A DNA stretch of 64,000 nt. Source: QYOJ01 sp964616825 (GTDB lineage Bacteria > Bacteroidota > Bacteroidia > Bacteroidales > FEN-979). The stretch lies in assembly GCA_964616825.1 (NCBI GenBank), contig CAZTSX010000012.1:1-64000 (forward strand), in the 5' to 3' direction. Below, in pieces: positions 40,797 to 49,691 of the stretch (position 1 is the stretch's first letter; each line of letters opens with the position of its first letter). The notes below the pieces were generated by a model. The model was not told the DNA's origin. It saw only the letters and a list, made by a program, of their open reading frames with translations, and ran no database searches. The translations under genes and the position numbers were made by a program.

Positions 40797-43103
40797 TCAA
40801 TCCGAGAGAAAAATAAGCTCTCCTCCCTTCAGGATCTCGGAATGATCTAAAAATGGAGAGGATAACAGTTTGCCGTTTAGTTCAACAGAGTTGTAGATGA
40901 TTTGCCCATCATCCAATTCAGGCGCTTTTATGGTAAATGTTTTTCCATTCTGAAGGGTGATGGTGGCCTGCCGTATACCCGGACTTCCGATAGCATACTG
41001 TGTGGTGCCTGGACAAACCGGATAAAATCCCAGTGTGCTGAATAGATACCAGGCGCTCATCTGGCCACAATCATCGTTTCCGCAAAGTCCATCGGGGGCA
41101 TTCCGGTACATGGTGTTTGTGATCTGATTGACCCGCTCCTGTGTTTTCCAGGATTGTGATGTCCAGTTGTAGAGATAGGGGATATGGTGGCTGGGTTCAT
41201 TGCCATGGATGTAGTTTCCGATCAGTCCAACACGGGTTACATCCTCCGTTCCGGCAATGTGACGATCGTCGAGATGCATGGTGAAGAGGGAATCAAGTCG
41301 TTGGATAAACCGTTTTTCTCCACCCATCAACAGGATCATATTGGGTACATCCTGAGGAATGTAAAAAGAGTAATTCCAGGAGTTCCCTTCAATAAAACCC
41401 TCTTCGTGTGTTTTCAACGGATCAAAAGGGATTTTCCAGGTGCCATCGGAATTTCGTGGACGGATAAACCGGATGGTGGTATCAAAAAGATGGATGTAGT
41501 TTCGGGACCGCTTCCTGAACCGGTAACCTTTTTCACGCGCATAGAGTTTAACTATGTCCGGGAGAAACGCTTTTTTTGAAACAGCATCCGCCAATTGCGC
41601 CACTGTGAAATCGTCGTATGCATACTCCAGCGTGATAGAGGCCGAATTGACTATCTTGTCTTCAGGGACGAATCCCATTTTCATATAATCTTCAACACCT
41701 GGGTATAAGGGATTGGTAGCAGTAATCATACAGGCATTCAGGGCCTTGGAGGCGTTGAATCCCCTGACTCCTTTAACTACAGCATCAGCAATCACCGGCA
41801 CGCTGTGGAAACCAATCATACACCAGTTTTCATTTCCGTGGTGCGACCAGACTGGAAGCATATGTTCCGGGCTCTGGTCAAAATGGGCGAGCATTGATGA
41901 GACCATATCGGATGTGCGATCGGGATAGAGCAACGTGAGCAATGGATGCAGAGCCCGGTGAGTATCCCAAAGAGAAAAAACCGTATAATTGGTGAATGCG
42001 ATGGCATTGTGGATCTCTGTGTCGATCCCCCTGTATTTTCCATCCACATCCTGGTAAATGGAAGGGTGAATCAGGGAGTGGTAGAGTGCGGTATAGAAAA
42101 TCACTTTTTTCTTCTCAGGTGCATCGATCTCTATCTTTCGTAACTCCTTGCCCCAGGCTTCGTTCGCTTCTATCAGGGTTTTTTCGAAATCCCAGTTTGG
42201 GACCTCTCTATCCAGGTTTTTTAGCGCTCCTTCCATCGAAACCCCCGAAAGGCCTGTTTTAAGCAGGATCTCCTCTCCTGCCGAGGTGGAGAAATCGAAA
42301 TGGGCTTTCAGCTTCCTTCCGGCTATCTCAGGAAAATCCTTCTGCTGATTAAACCTCCTCCAGAATCCTTTATAACTCAATGGATCTTCATCCTGAAATC
42401 CATAACTCCGGAACGGTTTTGAGAATTTCATAGCGAAATAGATATACCGTGTTCGTGCCCATCCACTGGTGATCCGGTATCCGGCGATCAGGGAATCATT
42501 GACAACCTGGATGTATGCCCAGCGAACCTTCCCGGGATAGTTATAGATTCCATGATCCAGATCGATAATGATATGAGCGCTATCGGTTTCAGGAAACGTA
42601 TACCTGTGAAATCCGCATCGGATGGTTGTCGTTAGCTCCGCTGTCACATCAGGATCGTCCAAATGTACACTGTAATAGCCAGGAGTCGCTGATTCGCTAT
42701 CTTTCCGGTAGGAGGAACGATATCCGGAAGCCGGATTATCAGCTGTTCCCGGATTAAGTTGTACTGAACCCACGGTTGGCATCACCAGGATATCTCCCAG
42801 GTCGGAGTGGCCTGTCCCGCTGAAATGGGTATGGCTGAAGCCGACAATGGTCGGATCATCATATTGATATCCGGCACAGTAACGGTAGACTTCCGGATTG
42901 TATTTTCCGTTGATGGAAAAAGGAATGGTATCGGTATCCGGACTTAACTGCACAAACCCAAAAGGAACGACAGCCCCCGGAAAGGTATGTCCCATCTCCT
43001 GTGTGCCAATAAAGGGATTGACATGGCGGGTGAGGGAATCAGGTTGCTGGGCGAAAGCAGAGGAGAAGATAAACAGTAGAAGAATGAAATAGGGTTTATG
43101 CAT
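40797..43103 (-). CDS. GH92 family alpha-mannosidase
   Basis: Calcium-dependent exo-alpha-mannosidase of 768 aa that removes terminal mannose from glycans; exported by an N-terminal signal peptide (MHKPYFILLLFIFSSAFAQ). The N-terminal beta domain opens VNPFIGTQEMGHTFPGAVVP and the catalytic (alpha/alpha)6 part ends with the GH92 hallmark GNDDCGQMSAWYLFSTLGFY (about 665-684). No SusC/SusD genes surround it, so it is not part of a visible utilisation locus. The mannose linkage specificity cannot be set from sequence alone. Confidence 0.95.
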   Translation of the reverse strand: MHKPYFILLLFIFSSAFAQQPDSLTRHVNPFIGTQEMGHTFPGAVVPFGFVQLSPDTDTIPFSINGKYNPEVYRYCAGYQYDDPTIVGFSHTHFSGTGHSDLGDILVMPTVGSVQLNPGTADNPASGYRSSYRKDSESATPGYYSVHLDDPDVTAELTTTIRCGFHRYTFPETDSAHIIIDLDHGIYNYPGKVRWAYIQVVNDSLIAGYRITSGWARTRYIYFAMKFSKPFRSYGFQDEDPLSYKGFWRRFNQQKDFPEIAGRKLKAHFDFSTSAGEEILLKTGLSGVSMEGALKNLDREVPNWDFEKTLIEANEAWGKELRKIEIDAPEKKKVIFYTALYHSLIHPSIYQDVDGKYRGIDTEIHNAIAFTNYTVFSLWDTHRALHPLLTLLYPDRTSDMVSSMLAHFDQSPEHMLPVWSHHGNENWCMIGFHSVPVIADAVVKGVRGFNASKALNACMITATNPLYPGVEDYMKMGFVPEDKIVNSASITLEYAYDDFTVAQLADAVSKKAFLPDIVKLYAREKGYRFRKRSRNYIHLFDTTIRFIRPRNSDGTWKIPFDPLKTHEEGFIEGNSWNYSFYIPQDVPNMILLMGGEKRFIQRLDSLFTMHLDDRHIAGTEDVTRVGLIGNYIHGNEPSHHIPYLYNWTSQSWKTQERVNQITNTMYRNAPDGLCGNDDCGQMSAWYLFSTLGFYPVCPGTTQYAIGSPGIRQATITLQNGKTFTIKAPELDDGQIIYNSVELNGKLLSSPFLDHSEILKGGELIFLSD

Positions 43104-43113
43104 GTTGTATCGG

Positions 43114-43638
43114 TTAACGATTCCGCATTGACAGGATGAAATAGATGATGATTGGGATGAGGATTACTGATATGTAAACAGGAAGAAACCATGTCCCAAT
43201 AGTGTTGGAATGGTGCAGTGAGATCATAACCGATTTATACCCAATGTAAAAGAGTATCAATACCATCGTCAATTTCAGGTATCTGATGAGCCGGATAACC
43301 AGGAGATATTGAATACGGGCATTGCTTTGAGTAATTTTTACAAAATAATTCAGCTTCTCGGGTATCCGGCTGATCAATGTTAGGATAGCATAGAGGACAA
43401 GGGCAACAGCCGGAAACAACCACATATCCTTTTTTGAGCCATACGAATCCGGTTTCCCCTCTGAATTAAAATGAGTGGGGATGGTATCCGGAAGGTTGGC
43501 ATATTGGTAAATCATGAAACCAAGAAAACAGAGCAAACCGACAATAGCCAGGATTTCTAATATCCAGTCTGCAGGGTCCATTTCAAGTTTTAGAACGGGT
43601 TTATTGACCTTAGGATCTCGGTTTTTTTTGAACAACAT
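43114..43638 (-). CDS. DUF1648 membrane protein
   Basis: 174 aa with four predicted helices. The motif NLPDTIPTHFNSEGKPDSYG (about 48-67) after the first helix is the DUF1648 signature, a family that includes SdpI-like immunity and membrane proteins. It follows an Arc-type regulator gene, overlapping it by 29 bases (43610-43638), and an SPFH gene, so the three are probably one operon. Function unknown. Confidence 0.8.
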   Translation of the reverse strand: MLFKKNRDPKVNKPVLKLEMDPADWILEILAIVGLLCFLGFMIYQYANLPDTIPTHFNSEGKPDSYGSKKDMWLFPAVALVLYAILTLISRIPEKLNYFVKITQSNARIQYLLVIRLIRYLKLTMVLILFYIGYKSVMISLHHSNTIGTWFLPVYISVILIPIIIYFILSMRNR

Positions 43639-43801
43639 CTTTTTCCAATTTTTTAGGGAATCTTCCTCTCTCCTTTAACGCTCTGTCCAGAAGCCATTCC
43701 ATCTGTCCGTTGACACTCCGAAACTCGTCTGCCGCCCACTTTTCGAGGGCGGCATAAAGATCGGGATTTATTCGAAGCATGAATACTTTCTTCTTCGACA
43801 T
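43610..43801 (-). CDS. Arc-type ribbon-helix-helix DNA-binding protein
   Basis: 63 aa. MSKKKVFMLRINPDLYAALE then KWAADEFRSVNGQMEWLLDR fits the Arc/MetJ fold: one beta strand (about 4-11) and two helices, with basic residues on the strand that would enter the major groove. The C-terminus is Lys-rich. It lies 9 bases after the SPFH gene stop and overlaps the DUF1648 gene. It may regulate this operon. Confidence 0.8.
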   Translation of the reverse strand: MSKKKVFMLRINPDLYAALEKWAADEFRSVNGQMEWLLDRALKERGRFPKKLEKDVVQKKPRS

Positions 43802-43810
43802 AAGAATGCG

Positions 43811-44680
43811 TTATTGATGCAATGTACCCGTATTCAATACCGGCGTAGCATCTTTGTCAGAGCATAGAACGACCATCAGGTTGCTAACCATGACTGCCTT
43901 TTTCTCTTCATCAAGTTCTACTACGCCTTTTTTCCTTAGTTCATTCAGAGCCATCTCTACCATGCTGACAGCTCCTTCAACAATTTTCTGGCGGGCTGCC
44001 ACGATAGCTGTTGCTTGCTGGCGACGCAACATAGCACCGGCAATCTCTGAAGCATAAGCCAGGTAACTGATCCGCGCCTCAATCACATAGATTCCTGCAA
44101 TAGACAGGCGCTCGGTGAGTTCTTTTTCCAGGGCATGGTTGACCTCTTCACCACCTGAACGGAGTGTGATTTCGGCCTGATCATCTTCGAAATTATCGTA
44201 GGGATAATTGCCGGCTAGTTTCCGGATAGCAGCTTCGCTCTGGATTTCTACAAAATGAGAGTAATCATCCACTTCAAAAGCGGCTTTGAATGTGTCTTTC
44301 ACCTGCCAGACAAGAACGATTCCAATCATGATCGGATTTCCTATCTTGTCGTTCACTTTGATGGGATCACTGTCGAGGTTCCGGGCCCGCAACGAGATCT
44401 TCTTCCTGACAAGAAATGGATTCAACCAGTAAAAACCGTTTCTCTTTAGAGTCCCTTTGTAAGCACCAAAAAGGATAAGAACTGACGATTCGTTCGGGTT
44501 GATCACCAGAAATCCTGGGAGGATGAAGACCGAAAGTGCAACGCAAATAATACCGAGTACAATGGCCCACACCTCTTGAGGATACAAGACAAAATCAAGT
44601 ACAGCCAGCGTTATCAAAATGAGCAGGCTGATCACTCCCATATAGCCTGAAACGGGAGAAGTAAGTTTTTCTTTTTCCAT
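43811..44680 (-). CDS. SPFH-domain (stomatin/prohibitin-like) membrane protein
   Basis: 289 aa with two adjacent N-terminal helices (about 15-60), then a band-7/SPFH domain (LVINPNESSVLILFGAYKGT through RISYLAYASEIAGAML). The coiled-coil part is short (RRQQATAIVAARQKIVEGAV). SPFH proteins assemble membrane microdomains and often associate with proteases; here the partners are an Arc-type regulator and DUF1648. First gene of that small operon. Confidence 0.88.
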   Translation of the reverse strand: MEKEKLTSPVSGYMGVISLLILITLAVLDFVLYPQEVWAIVLGIICVALSVFILPGFLVINPNESSVLILFGAYKGTLKRNGFYWLNPFLVRKKISLRARNLDSDPIKVNDKIGNPIMIGIVLVWQVKDTFKAAFEVDDYSHFVEIQSEAAIRKLAGNYPYDNFEDDQAEITLRSGGEEVNHALEKELTERLSIAGIYVIEARISYLAYASEIAGAMLRRQQATAIVAARQKIVEGAVSMVEMALNELRKKGVVELDEEKKAVMVSNLMVVLCSDKDATPVLNTGTLHQ

Positions 44681-44779
44681 TGGTTTAAATGTTTAGTGAT
44701 ATCAATGTAATATCAAAATGATTCTGCAATAATATGATATTTTTTTACAAAAGTCAATTTTTTTTGAAAAAAATATTTT

Positions 44780-44813
44780 CCCCACCCCTGGCCCCTCCCC
44801 AAAAAGGGAGGGG
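44780..44813 (+). repeat. C/G-rich palindromic element, copy 4
   Basis: CCCCACCCCTGG then CCCCTCCCCAAAAAGGGAGGGG; the arms CCCCTCCC/GGGAGGGG fold. It lies downstream of the minus-strand PepSY gene and just before a heptamer array. Confidence 0.9.
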
Positions 44814-44818
44814 AAAAT

Positions 44819-44860
44819 CCGGTATCCGGCATCTGGTATCCGGTATCTGACATCCGGTAC
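44819..44860. repeat. Heptamer array CCGGTAT x6
   Basis: CCGGTAT, CCGGCAT, CTGGTAT, CCGGTAT, CTGACAT, CCGGTAC. Same word family as 16813 and 37225. Confidence 0.92.
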
Positions 44861-44876
44861 CCAGTTACGAAAAGTC

Positions 44877-45443
44877 TTACATGTAAATAAGAATGATAAT
44901 TGCCGGGATAATGATTCCGGCGGCTGTCAGCCAGGCACCCCGGCGAAGGATTCCGTTTTCCCCCCGCAGGATAAAAAGACCGGTGATCGCGAGTACGATC
45001 AATGCGGCTGCGTAAACATCAGAGAACCATGTAAACCACTTTTTAATGTTGTTGTAGTGAAGCAGGTTAAACTCTTTAAGCAGGTAACGGGGGGATTTTA
45101 TCTCCTGCTGTGCTTCCCCGTTGGTAAGATCTACGTATAAATAGCCGCTGTGTAAAAATATCTGGACATATCCATTTCCCATCACATGGCTTTTGTAGTT
45201 TTCTTCTTCTCCAACCTGTTCGAGAGTTTTTATGACATAGGTTTTATCGACGTTCCCTGTTTCTGGCAGTTGAACCTGAAAATCCTTGTATCTCTTACTA
45301 TAGTCAGGATGAAGAAAATCTCCGGATTTGAAGTGATTCATTATGATTCCGGAGAGGGCATAAATTATCGTTAATCCTACTGCAAGGTAACCGATATCTC
45401 TATGAATAGCGTTATTCCAACGACGGAGAGTCTTACGTTTCAT
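44877..45443 (-). CDS. PepSY-associated membrane protein
   Basis: 188 aa with an N-terminal helix beginning RRWNNAIHRDIGYLAVGLTI (His-containing, typical of PepSY_TM proteins), a periplasmic domain (about 40-130), and two C-terminal helices (FSDVYAAALIVLAITGLFIL). Members are often linked to iron reduction or haem-type electron transfer. It follows a small lipoprotein gene by 5 bases and probably shares its promoter. Confidence 0.82.
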   Translation of the reverse strand: MKRKTLRRWNNAIHRDIGYLAVGLTIIYALSGIIMNHFKSGDFLHPDYSKRYKDFQVQLPETGNVDKTYVIKTLEQVGEEENYKSHVMGNGYVQIFLHSGYLYVDLTNGEAQQEIKSPRYLLKEFNLLHYNNIKKWFTWFSDVYAAALIVLAITGLFILRGENGILRRGAWLTAAGIIIPAIIILIYM

Positions 45444-45448
45444 TGTCT

Positions 45449-46039
45449 TTATTCAGCAGATGGCTCTTCTGTCGTATCCTCTTCAGTTGGAAGTTCTTCA
45501 AAGGAGATGGCCTCAATGGAATAGAAGGAGAGGTAGTCGTTTCCACTCTCTTTCAATTGCTCACGAAGGTCATTGATCTGCTCAAGTTTGGCCTCGTCCG
45601 GCTGATCTTCGTGGCCTTTGGTGCCTTCATGAAGTCCTGCTTCATGGCTCTCTTCAGGAGACATCACTTCGGCTTCCCACTCATTAAGGTATTTATCATC
45701 AATGCGCTCTTCTTTCAGGATTCCAAGCACTTTTACGCGGCTGCCAACCAGCGCTTCCTCAAACATGACGACATCCGGCCCGGTAGTGATCTCTACCATC
45801 ACACTGTCGGTGTCACCGACAATGAACATCCGTTTTCCACCGTGTTTGCAGATATGATACGCGGTTCCTTCGATCCATACCGGCTGGTCGACATAAACCG
45901 ATGCATCTGTATCAAAAGTGGCCACAGTGAGAAGTACTGTATCTACAGTTGTTTCATCTGTAGTTTCTTTCGGTCCCTGGTTGCAGGCAAAGCCAAGCAT
46001 CAGACCGATAAAAAGGAGAGGTAATAATTTCTTGATCAT
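45449..46039 (-). CDS. Lipoprotein with probable OB-fold domain
   Basis: About 196 aa. Signal MIKKLLPLLFIGLMLGFACN with lipobox GFAC (Cys about 19). The mature part has a strand-rich section (VYVDQPVWIEGTAYHICKHG, FIVGDTDSVMVEITTG) reminiscent of OB-fold domains, then an acidic, Glu/Asp-rich tail. The start at 46039 follows the -7 element TAATTTTG at 46066; the upstream ATG at 46099 would lie outside the transcript. Cotranscribed with the PepSY gene. Role unknown. Confidence 0.72.
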   Translation of the reverse strand: MIKKLLPLLFIGLMLGFACNQGPKETTDETTVDTVLLTVATFDTDASVYVDQPVWIEGTAYHICKHGGKRMFIVGDTDSVMVEITTGPDVVMFEEALVGSRVKVLGILKEERIDDKYLNEWEAEVMSPEESHEAGLHEGTKGHEDQPDEAKLEQINDLREQLKESGNDYLSFYSIEAISFEELPTEEDTTEEPSAE

Positions 46040-46065
46040 GGTGTTTGTTATTGGTTTCACGTAGG

Positions 46066-46073
46066 CAAAATTA
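46066..46073 (-). promoter_or_regulatory. -7 element of the lipoprotein-PepSY operon
   Basis: Minus-strand TAATTTTG (plus CAAAATTA). Back to back with the epimerase promoter at 46087; the two -7 elements are only 13 bases apart. Confidence 0.65.
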
Positions 46074-46086
46074 CACTTTTTCTTTT

Positions 46087-46094
46087 TACTTTTG
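46087..46094 (+). promoter_or_regulatory. -7 element of the epimerase gene
   Basis: TACTTTTG, 17 bases before ATG 46111; excludes the ATG at 46045. Confidence 0.65.
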
Positions 46095-46110
46095 CCCAAA
46101 ACCCAACCCG

Positions 46111-47139
46111 ATGATACTTGTCACAGGCGGAACCGGTTTGCTTGGTTCACACCTACTCTTAGACCTAATAAAACAGAAGAACCCCGTCAGAGCCATTTAC
46201 CGGAATCCGGTGAAAAAAGAGATGGTTAAAAAGATCTTCTCCTACTATACAGATACTCCGAATGACTTCTATGATAAAATAGAATGGCTCGAGGCTGATT
46301 TATTAGATTTTAGTGAGTTGGAAAACGCGATTCATGGCGTTTCCGAAATCTATCACGCGGGAGCGATCGTCTCTTTCTATCCGAAAGACCATAAAATAAT
46401 GCGAAAAGTAAATATCGAAGGGACGGAAAACCTGGTTAACCAGGCGTTGGATCACAATGTTCAGAAATTTTGCTATGTCAGCTCCATTGCCACACTGGGC
46501 CGTGCTGAGAATGACGGAGCGAGTGATGAGGATACCCATTGGGTCGATTCAAAAAAGAATTCCGTCTATTCACAGAGTAAATATGCTGCAGAGCAGGAGA
46601 TCTGGCGGGGAATAGCGGAAGGGTTGAATGCAGTGATTGTGAATCCCTCCGTCATCCTGGGACCCGGTTTCTGGCAGGATAACTCCGGCCTTTTCCGGTT
46701 AGTTTATGAGGGGTTGAAGTATTATACACGTGGTGTTAATGGATATGTTGATGTCCGGGATATCTCCAGGATTATGATTGAGTTGATGGAACGACAGGTT
46801 TTTGGAGAACGCTTTATTGTTTCAACCCAAAACCTCTCGTATCAGCAAGTGTTTGCCATGATAGCCAAGTACCTGGAGAAACCTGCTCCTGCTATCCACG
46901 TTCACCCCTCGCTATCGCAAATCGCCTGGCGAGTCGAAGCCATCAGAAGCTTTCTGACTGGTTCAAAACCTGAAGTTACCCGGGAAATGGCCACGACTGC
47001 AGCTCAGATATATACCTATACCAATAAGAAAATCAGCGATAAACTGGATTATAAATTCATTCCGATTGAAGAATCAATCAAAGAGATCTGTGGCTACTTT
47101 GTTGCTGATAGATCTGAGAAATCTCCGGGAAACAGTTAA
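46111..47139 (+). CDS. NAD-dependent epimerase/dehydratase family protein
   Basis: Extended short-chain dehydrogenase, 342 aa from ATG 46111. Rossmann motif TGGTGLLGSH (about 5-14), the Tyr/Lys pair in YSQSKYAAE (about 150-158), and VNPSVILGPGFW in the substrate domain. Relatives include dihydroflavonol reductase-like and sugar-nucleotide enzymes; the substrate is not predictable. Its 3' end overlaps the convergent MltF-like gene by four bases. Confidence 0.85.
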   Translation: MILVTGGTGLLGSHLLLDLIKQKNPVRAIYRNPVKKEMVKKIFSYYTDTPNDFYDKIEWLEADLLDFSELENAIHGVSEIYHAGAIVSFYPKDHKIMRKVNIEGTENLVNQALDHNVQKFCYVSSIATLGRAENDGASDEDTHWVDSKKNSVYSQSKYAAEQEIWRGIAEGLNAVIVNPSVILGPGFWQDNSGLFRLVYEGLKYYTRGVNGYVDVRDISRIMIELMERQVFGERFIVSTQNLSYQQVFAMIAKYLEKPAPAIHVHPSLSQIAWRVEAIRSFLTGSKPEVTREMATTAAQIYTYTNKKISDKLDYKFIPIEESIKEICGYFVADRSEKSPGNS

Positions 47140-48623
47140 TCCGGAACCAGATTCAGATAATGATAATAACGGTTGATGATCCCATCCACATATCCGTCCA
47201 TAGTATAATCTACCGGAAACTGCCGGAGCGTGTCGGCATAGCCATATGGATCACTGCGTGAACGATGCAAAAGATAATATTCGACATTCCCGTGCCACTT
47301 GTTTGGATCTTTACCGAACTTCTCAGCTTTTTTTCGCAGTGAGAGAACACTTCCTATCCCCACATTATAAGCTGCCAGAATGAAACTGGCTCGTTCCCGC
47401 GGATCACGAATTTCAGAGGGAAGCTGCTTGTCTATCCATTTGAGATATTTCACACCGGCCATAATCTGGTGCGAAGAGGTCGAACTCGTGTCCAACCCAT
47501 AAATCGCAGCGGTTTCCGGGATCATCTGCATGAGACCCCATGCATTTTTATGTGAGGTGAGACCGGGCACAAAATTAGATTCTGTATACATCAGTGAAGT
47601 TACCAGTCGCCAATCCCACCAGAATAGTTTACTGTGATAACGGATTTGTTCATCCCATGGAGAGATACGGGTGTTGGTCAGGGAAAAAAAGTTGCTCTGA
47701 AAATGGTTGACAACACGTTGATTATGATAGATATTCCGGTATACTTTACGAAGTAATCGCTTTCTTGCAACTGAGTCGATCCATTCATCAAGGATGAGTA
47801 GAAGGGAATCAGACGTGTAGTTAACACCCCAGGCAGATGAATGGGATTTGGTCACCACCAAACTGATATCGGTGTTCCGGTAAGCCTGGGTCAGAACCAT
47901 CGCCAGGTTATCCGGGCAGAGGGTATAATTAATCGTACCTTCAGAAACCATCCTGAATAACTCCTCCTGGGTAAAGTACTGGTTTTTCAGAATCACGTCA
48001 TGTCGGGTTTCCCGTACAAACTTGTCATATAACGGTTGAAAAAATACATTTTGCTGGACCACAACTGTATCATCATCAAATTCATCCAGGTTTTCAATAA
48101 ACCTGAAGTTCGTATGCTTAATTGAAGATGCTTTTGAACGTTGCACCAACACCAGGGAGGTCTCTTCCAGCGGTGACGAAAAATGGATCAGATTTTTCCC
48201 CTGCCTGGTAACAGGAAGGTTGTACGCAATAATATCAGCTACATGATAATCAAGATAGTAGAGTGCTTGTGAAACAGTGCTGCAGGCAATCACTTTCAGC
48301 GGGATATCCAGATACCTGCTGAATGATCGGATCATCTCCAACCCAAATCCACGGGCATCACCTTTGTAGATATAATAATTGAGGGAGTTAGGCTCGAGAA
48401 GAACAACCAGATGCCCCCGCTCTTTTATGTAATGGACAGCTCCTTTTGGGATCTCCTCTTTTGGTGAGATATAGAGAGCAAAGGCAACAGCCATTACCAA
48501 TACGGCAGCTATGATCAGCGCTCCTCCAAGGAACCATTTGCTATATCGGATCCAGTTGATAGTATATAGTTTAAGCGACTTTCCTATATCTCCAGATGGC
48601 CAGACTGATAATTGAAACAGCAT
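47136..48623 (-). CDS. mltF: MltF-like membrane-bound lytic transglycosylase
   Basis: Cleaves peptidoglycan glycan strands non-hydrolytically in the periplasm. 495 aa: one N-terminal helix (about 30-52), a solute-binding-protein-like domain (about 65-290, SBP_bac_3 type: GFGLEMIRSFSRYLDIPLKV), then an SLT domain with the catalytic Glu in MYTESNFVPGL and AWGLMQMIPETAAIYG. The start is uncertain: ATG 48623 overlaps the upstream permease by 53 bases and no later ATG precedes the helix. Last gene of the export operon. Confidence 0.88.
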   Translation of the reverse strand: MLFQLSVWPSGDIGKSLKLYTINWIRYSKWFLGGALIIAAVLVMAVAFALYISPKEEIPKGAVHYIKERGHLVVLLEPNSLNYYIYKGDARGFGLEMIRSFSRYLDIPLKVIACSTVSQALYYLDYHVADIIAYNLPVTRQGKNLIHFSSPLEETSLVLVQRSKASSIKHTNFRFIENLDEFDDDTVVVQQNVFFQPLYDKFVRETRHDVILKNQYFTQEELFRMVSEGTINYTLCPDNLAMVLTQAYRNTDISLVVTKSHSSAWGVNYTSDSLLLILDEWIDSVARKRLLRKVYRNIYHNQRVVNHFQSNFFSLTNTRISPWDEQIRYHSKLFWWDWRLVTSLMYTESNFVPGLTSHKNAWGLMQMIPETAAIYGLDTSSTSSHQIMAGVKYLKWIDKQLPSEIRDPRERASFILAAYNVGIGSVLSLRKKAEKFGKDPNKWHGNVEYYLLHRSRSDPYGYADTLRQFPVDYTMDGYVDGIINRYYHYLNLVPD

Positions 48624-49689
48624 AGACGACCAGCGAATAGAATAAGGTGCTGATGTCGGAAAATGTAGATCCTTTCAGCATGACCATCCGCATGATCTTG
48701 ATAAAGTATGCAATGGGATTTATCCTATCCAATAGTTGTGCCCATTCCGGCATACTTTCGATTGCCGTGAACAACCCGCTCATCAGGATAAAGATCACCA
48801 TAAAAAAGAACGATATTAGCATCGACTGCTGCTGTGTATTTGTGATCGTCGAAATCAGCAACCCGAAGCCTAAAATAACAAAAAGATAAACACCCGCAGA
48901 TAAAAATATCAGCCAGAGACTTCCTACGATCGGGATATTAAAAACCAATTTTCCGATAACCAGTCCGAATGCCAGTTCGAACATCGCGATGACCCAAAAG
49001 GGAATCAGTTTCCCTGAGATAAATTCAATCTTGCGAATCGGTGTAACATTGATTTGTTCAATCGTGCCGATCTCTTTTTCCCTGACGATATTCATTCCGG
49101 AGAGGAGGAGCCCTACAATGGTGACCAGCAGGACCAGAATTCCTGGAACCATATATGTGGTGTAGTTTAGCTTGGGATTATACCAATACCGGGAGTCGAA
49201 CTTAATCGCACGGATACTACCCAACTGCTCGGGATTCAGCCACTCTATCAGGATCTCGCGATTGAAATCCCTGATAATATTGGTAGAGTAGGCATTGACA
49301 AGTCCGGCGGAAGATCCGTTAATCGCATCTACAACCAGCTGGAGTTGACCGGGATTCTCTTTGATAAGATTTTTCTCGAATCCATTGGGTATCTGCAAGA
49401 TGACATCCACACTCCCAGCTTGCATAAGCTCTTCAGCCTCTTTATAAGAGAAGGGAGCATCGACAATCCGATAAAAAGGTGATCCCTGGAATTTGCTCGT
49501 GAGTTGGCGCGACGAGCCGGAAAGATCCAGATCTACTACAGCCATGTGGATCCGTTTCATCTCGAAGGTGGCAGCATTGACCAGGACAAGCAGTTGAATA
49601 ATTGGAACCAAGAAAATAATGGGCAGCATCCGCCTGTTCCGAAACACCTGGATGAACTCTTTCTGGATGATATAGAGAATCGTTCTCAT
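48571..49689 (-). CDS. ABC-2 type permease, second of pair
   Basis: 372 aa with the ABC-2 layout: an N-terminal helix (IFLVPIIQLLVLVNAATF), a periplasmic domain (about 45-180), then five helices. The motif LLSGMNIVREKEIGTIEQINVTP (about 205-227) is the typical amphipathic turn. Resembles YbhR/YbhS. It follows the first permease by 2 bases and would pair with it and the ATPases at 50792 and 51576. Confidence 0.9.
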   Translation of the reverse strand: MRTILYIIQKEFIQVFRNRRMLPIIFLVPIIQLLVLVNAATFEMKRIHMAVVDLDLSGSSRQLTSKFQGSPFYRIVDAPFSYKEAEELMQAGSVDVILQIPNGFEKNLIKENPGQLQLVVDAINGSSAGLVNAYSTNIIRDFNREILIEWLNPEQLGSIRAIKFDSRYWYNPKLNYTTYMVPGILVLLVTIVGLLLSGMNIVREKEIGTIEQINVTPIRKIEFISGKLIPFWVIAMFELAFGLVIGKLVFNIPIVGSLWLIFLSAGVYLFVILGFGLLISTITNTQQQSMLISFFFMVIFILMSGLFTAIESMPEWAQLLDRINPIAYFIKIMRMVMLKGSTFSDISTLFYSLVVYAVSIISLAIWRYRKVA

Positions 49690-49691
49690 GG

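Noticed and set aside
41184..41579. 131-codon plus-strand frame opposite the GH92 gene
   Set aside because: The GH92 gene is complete and conserved over this stretch; shadow frame.
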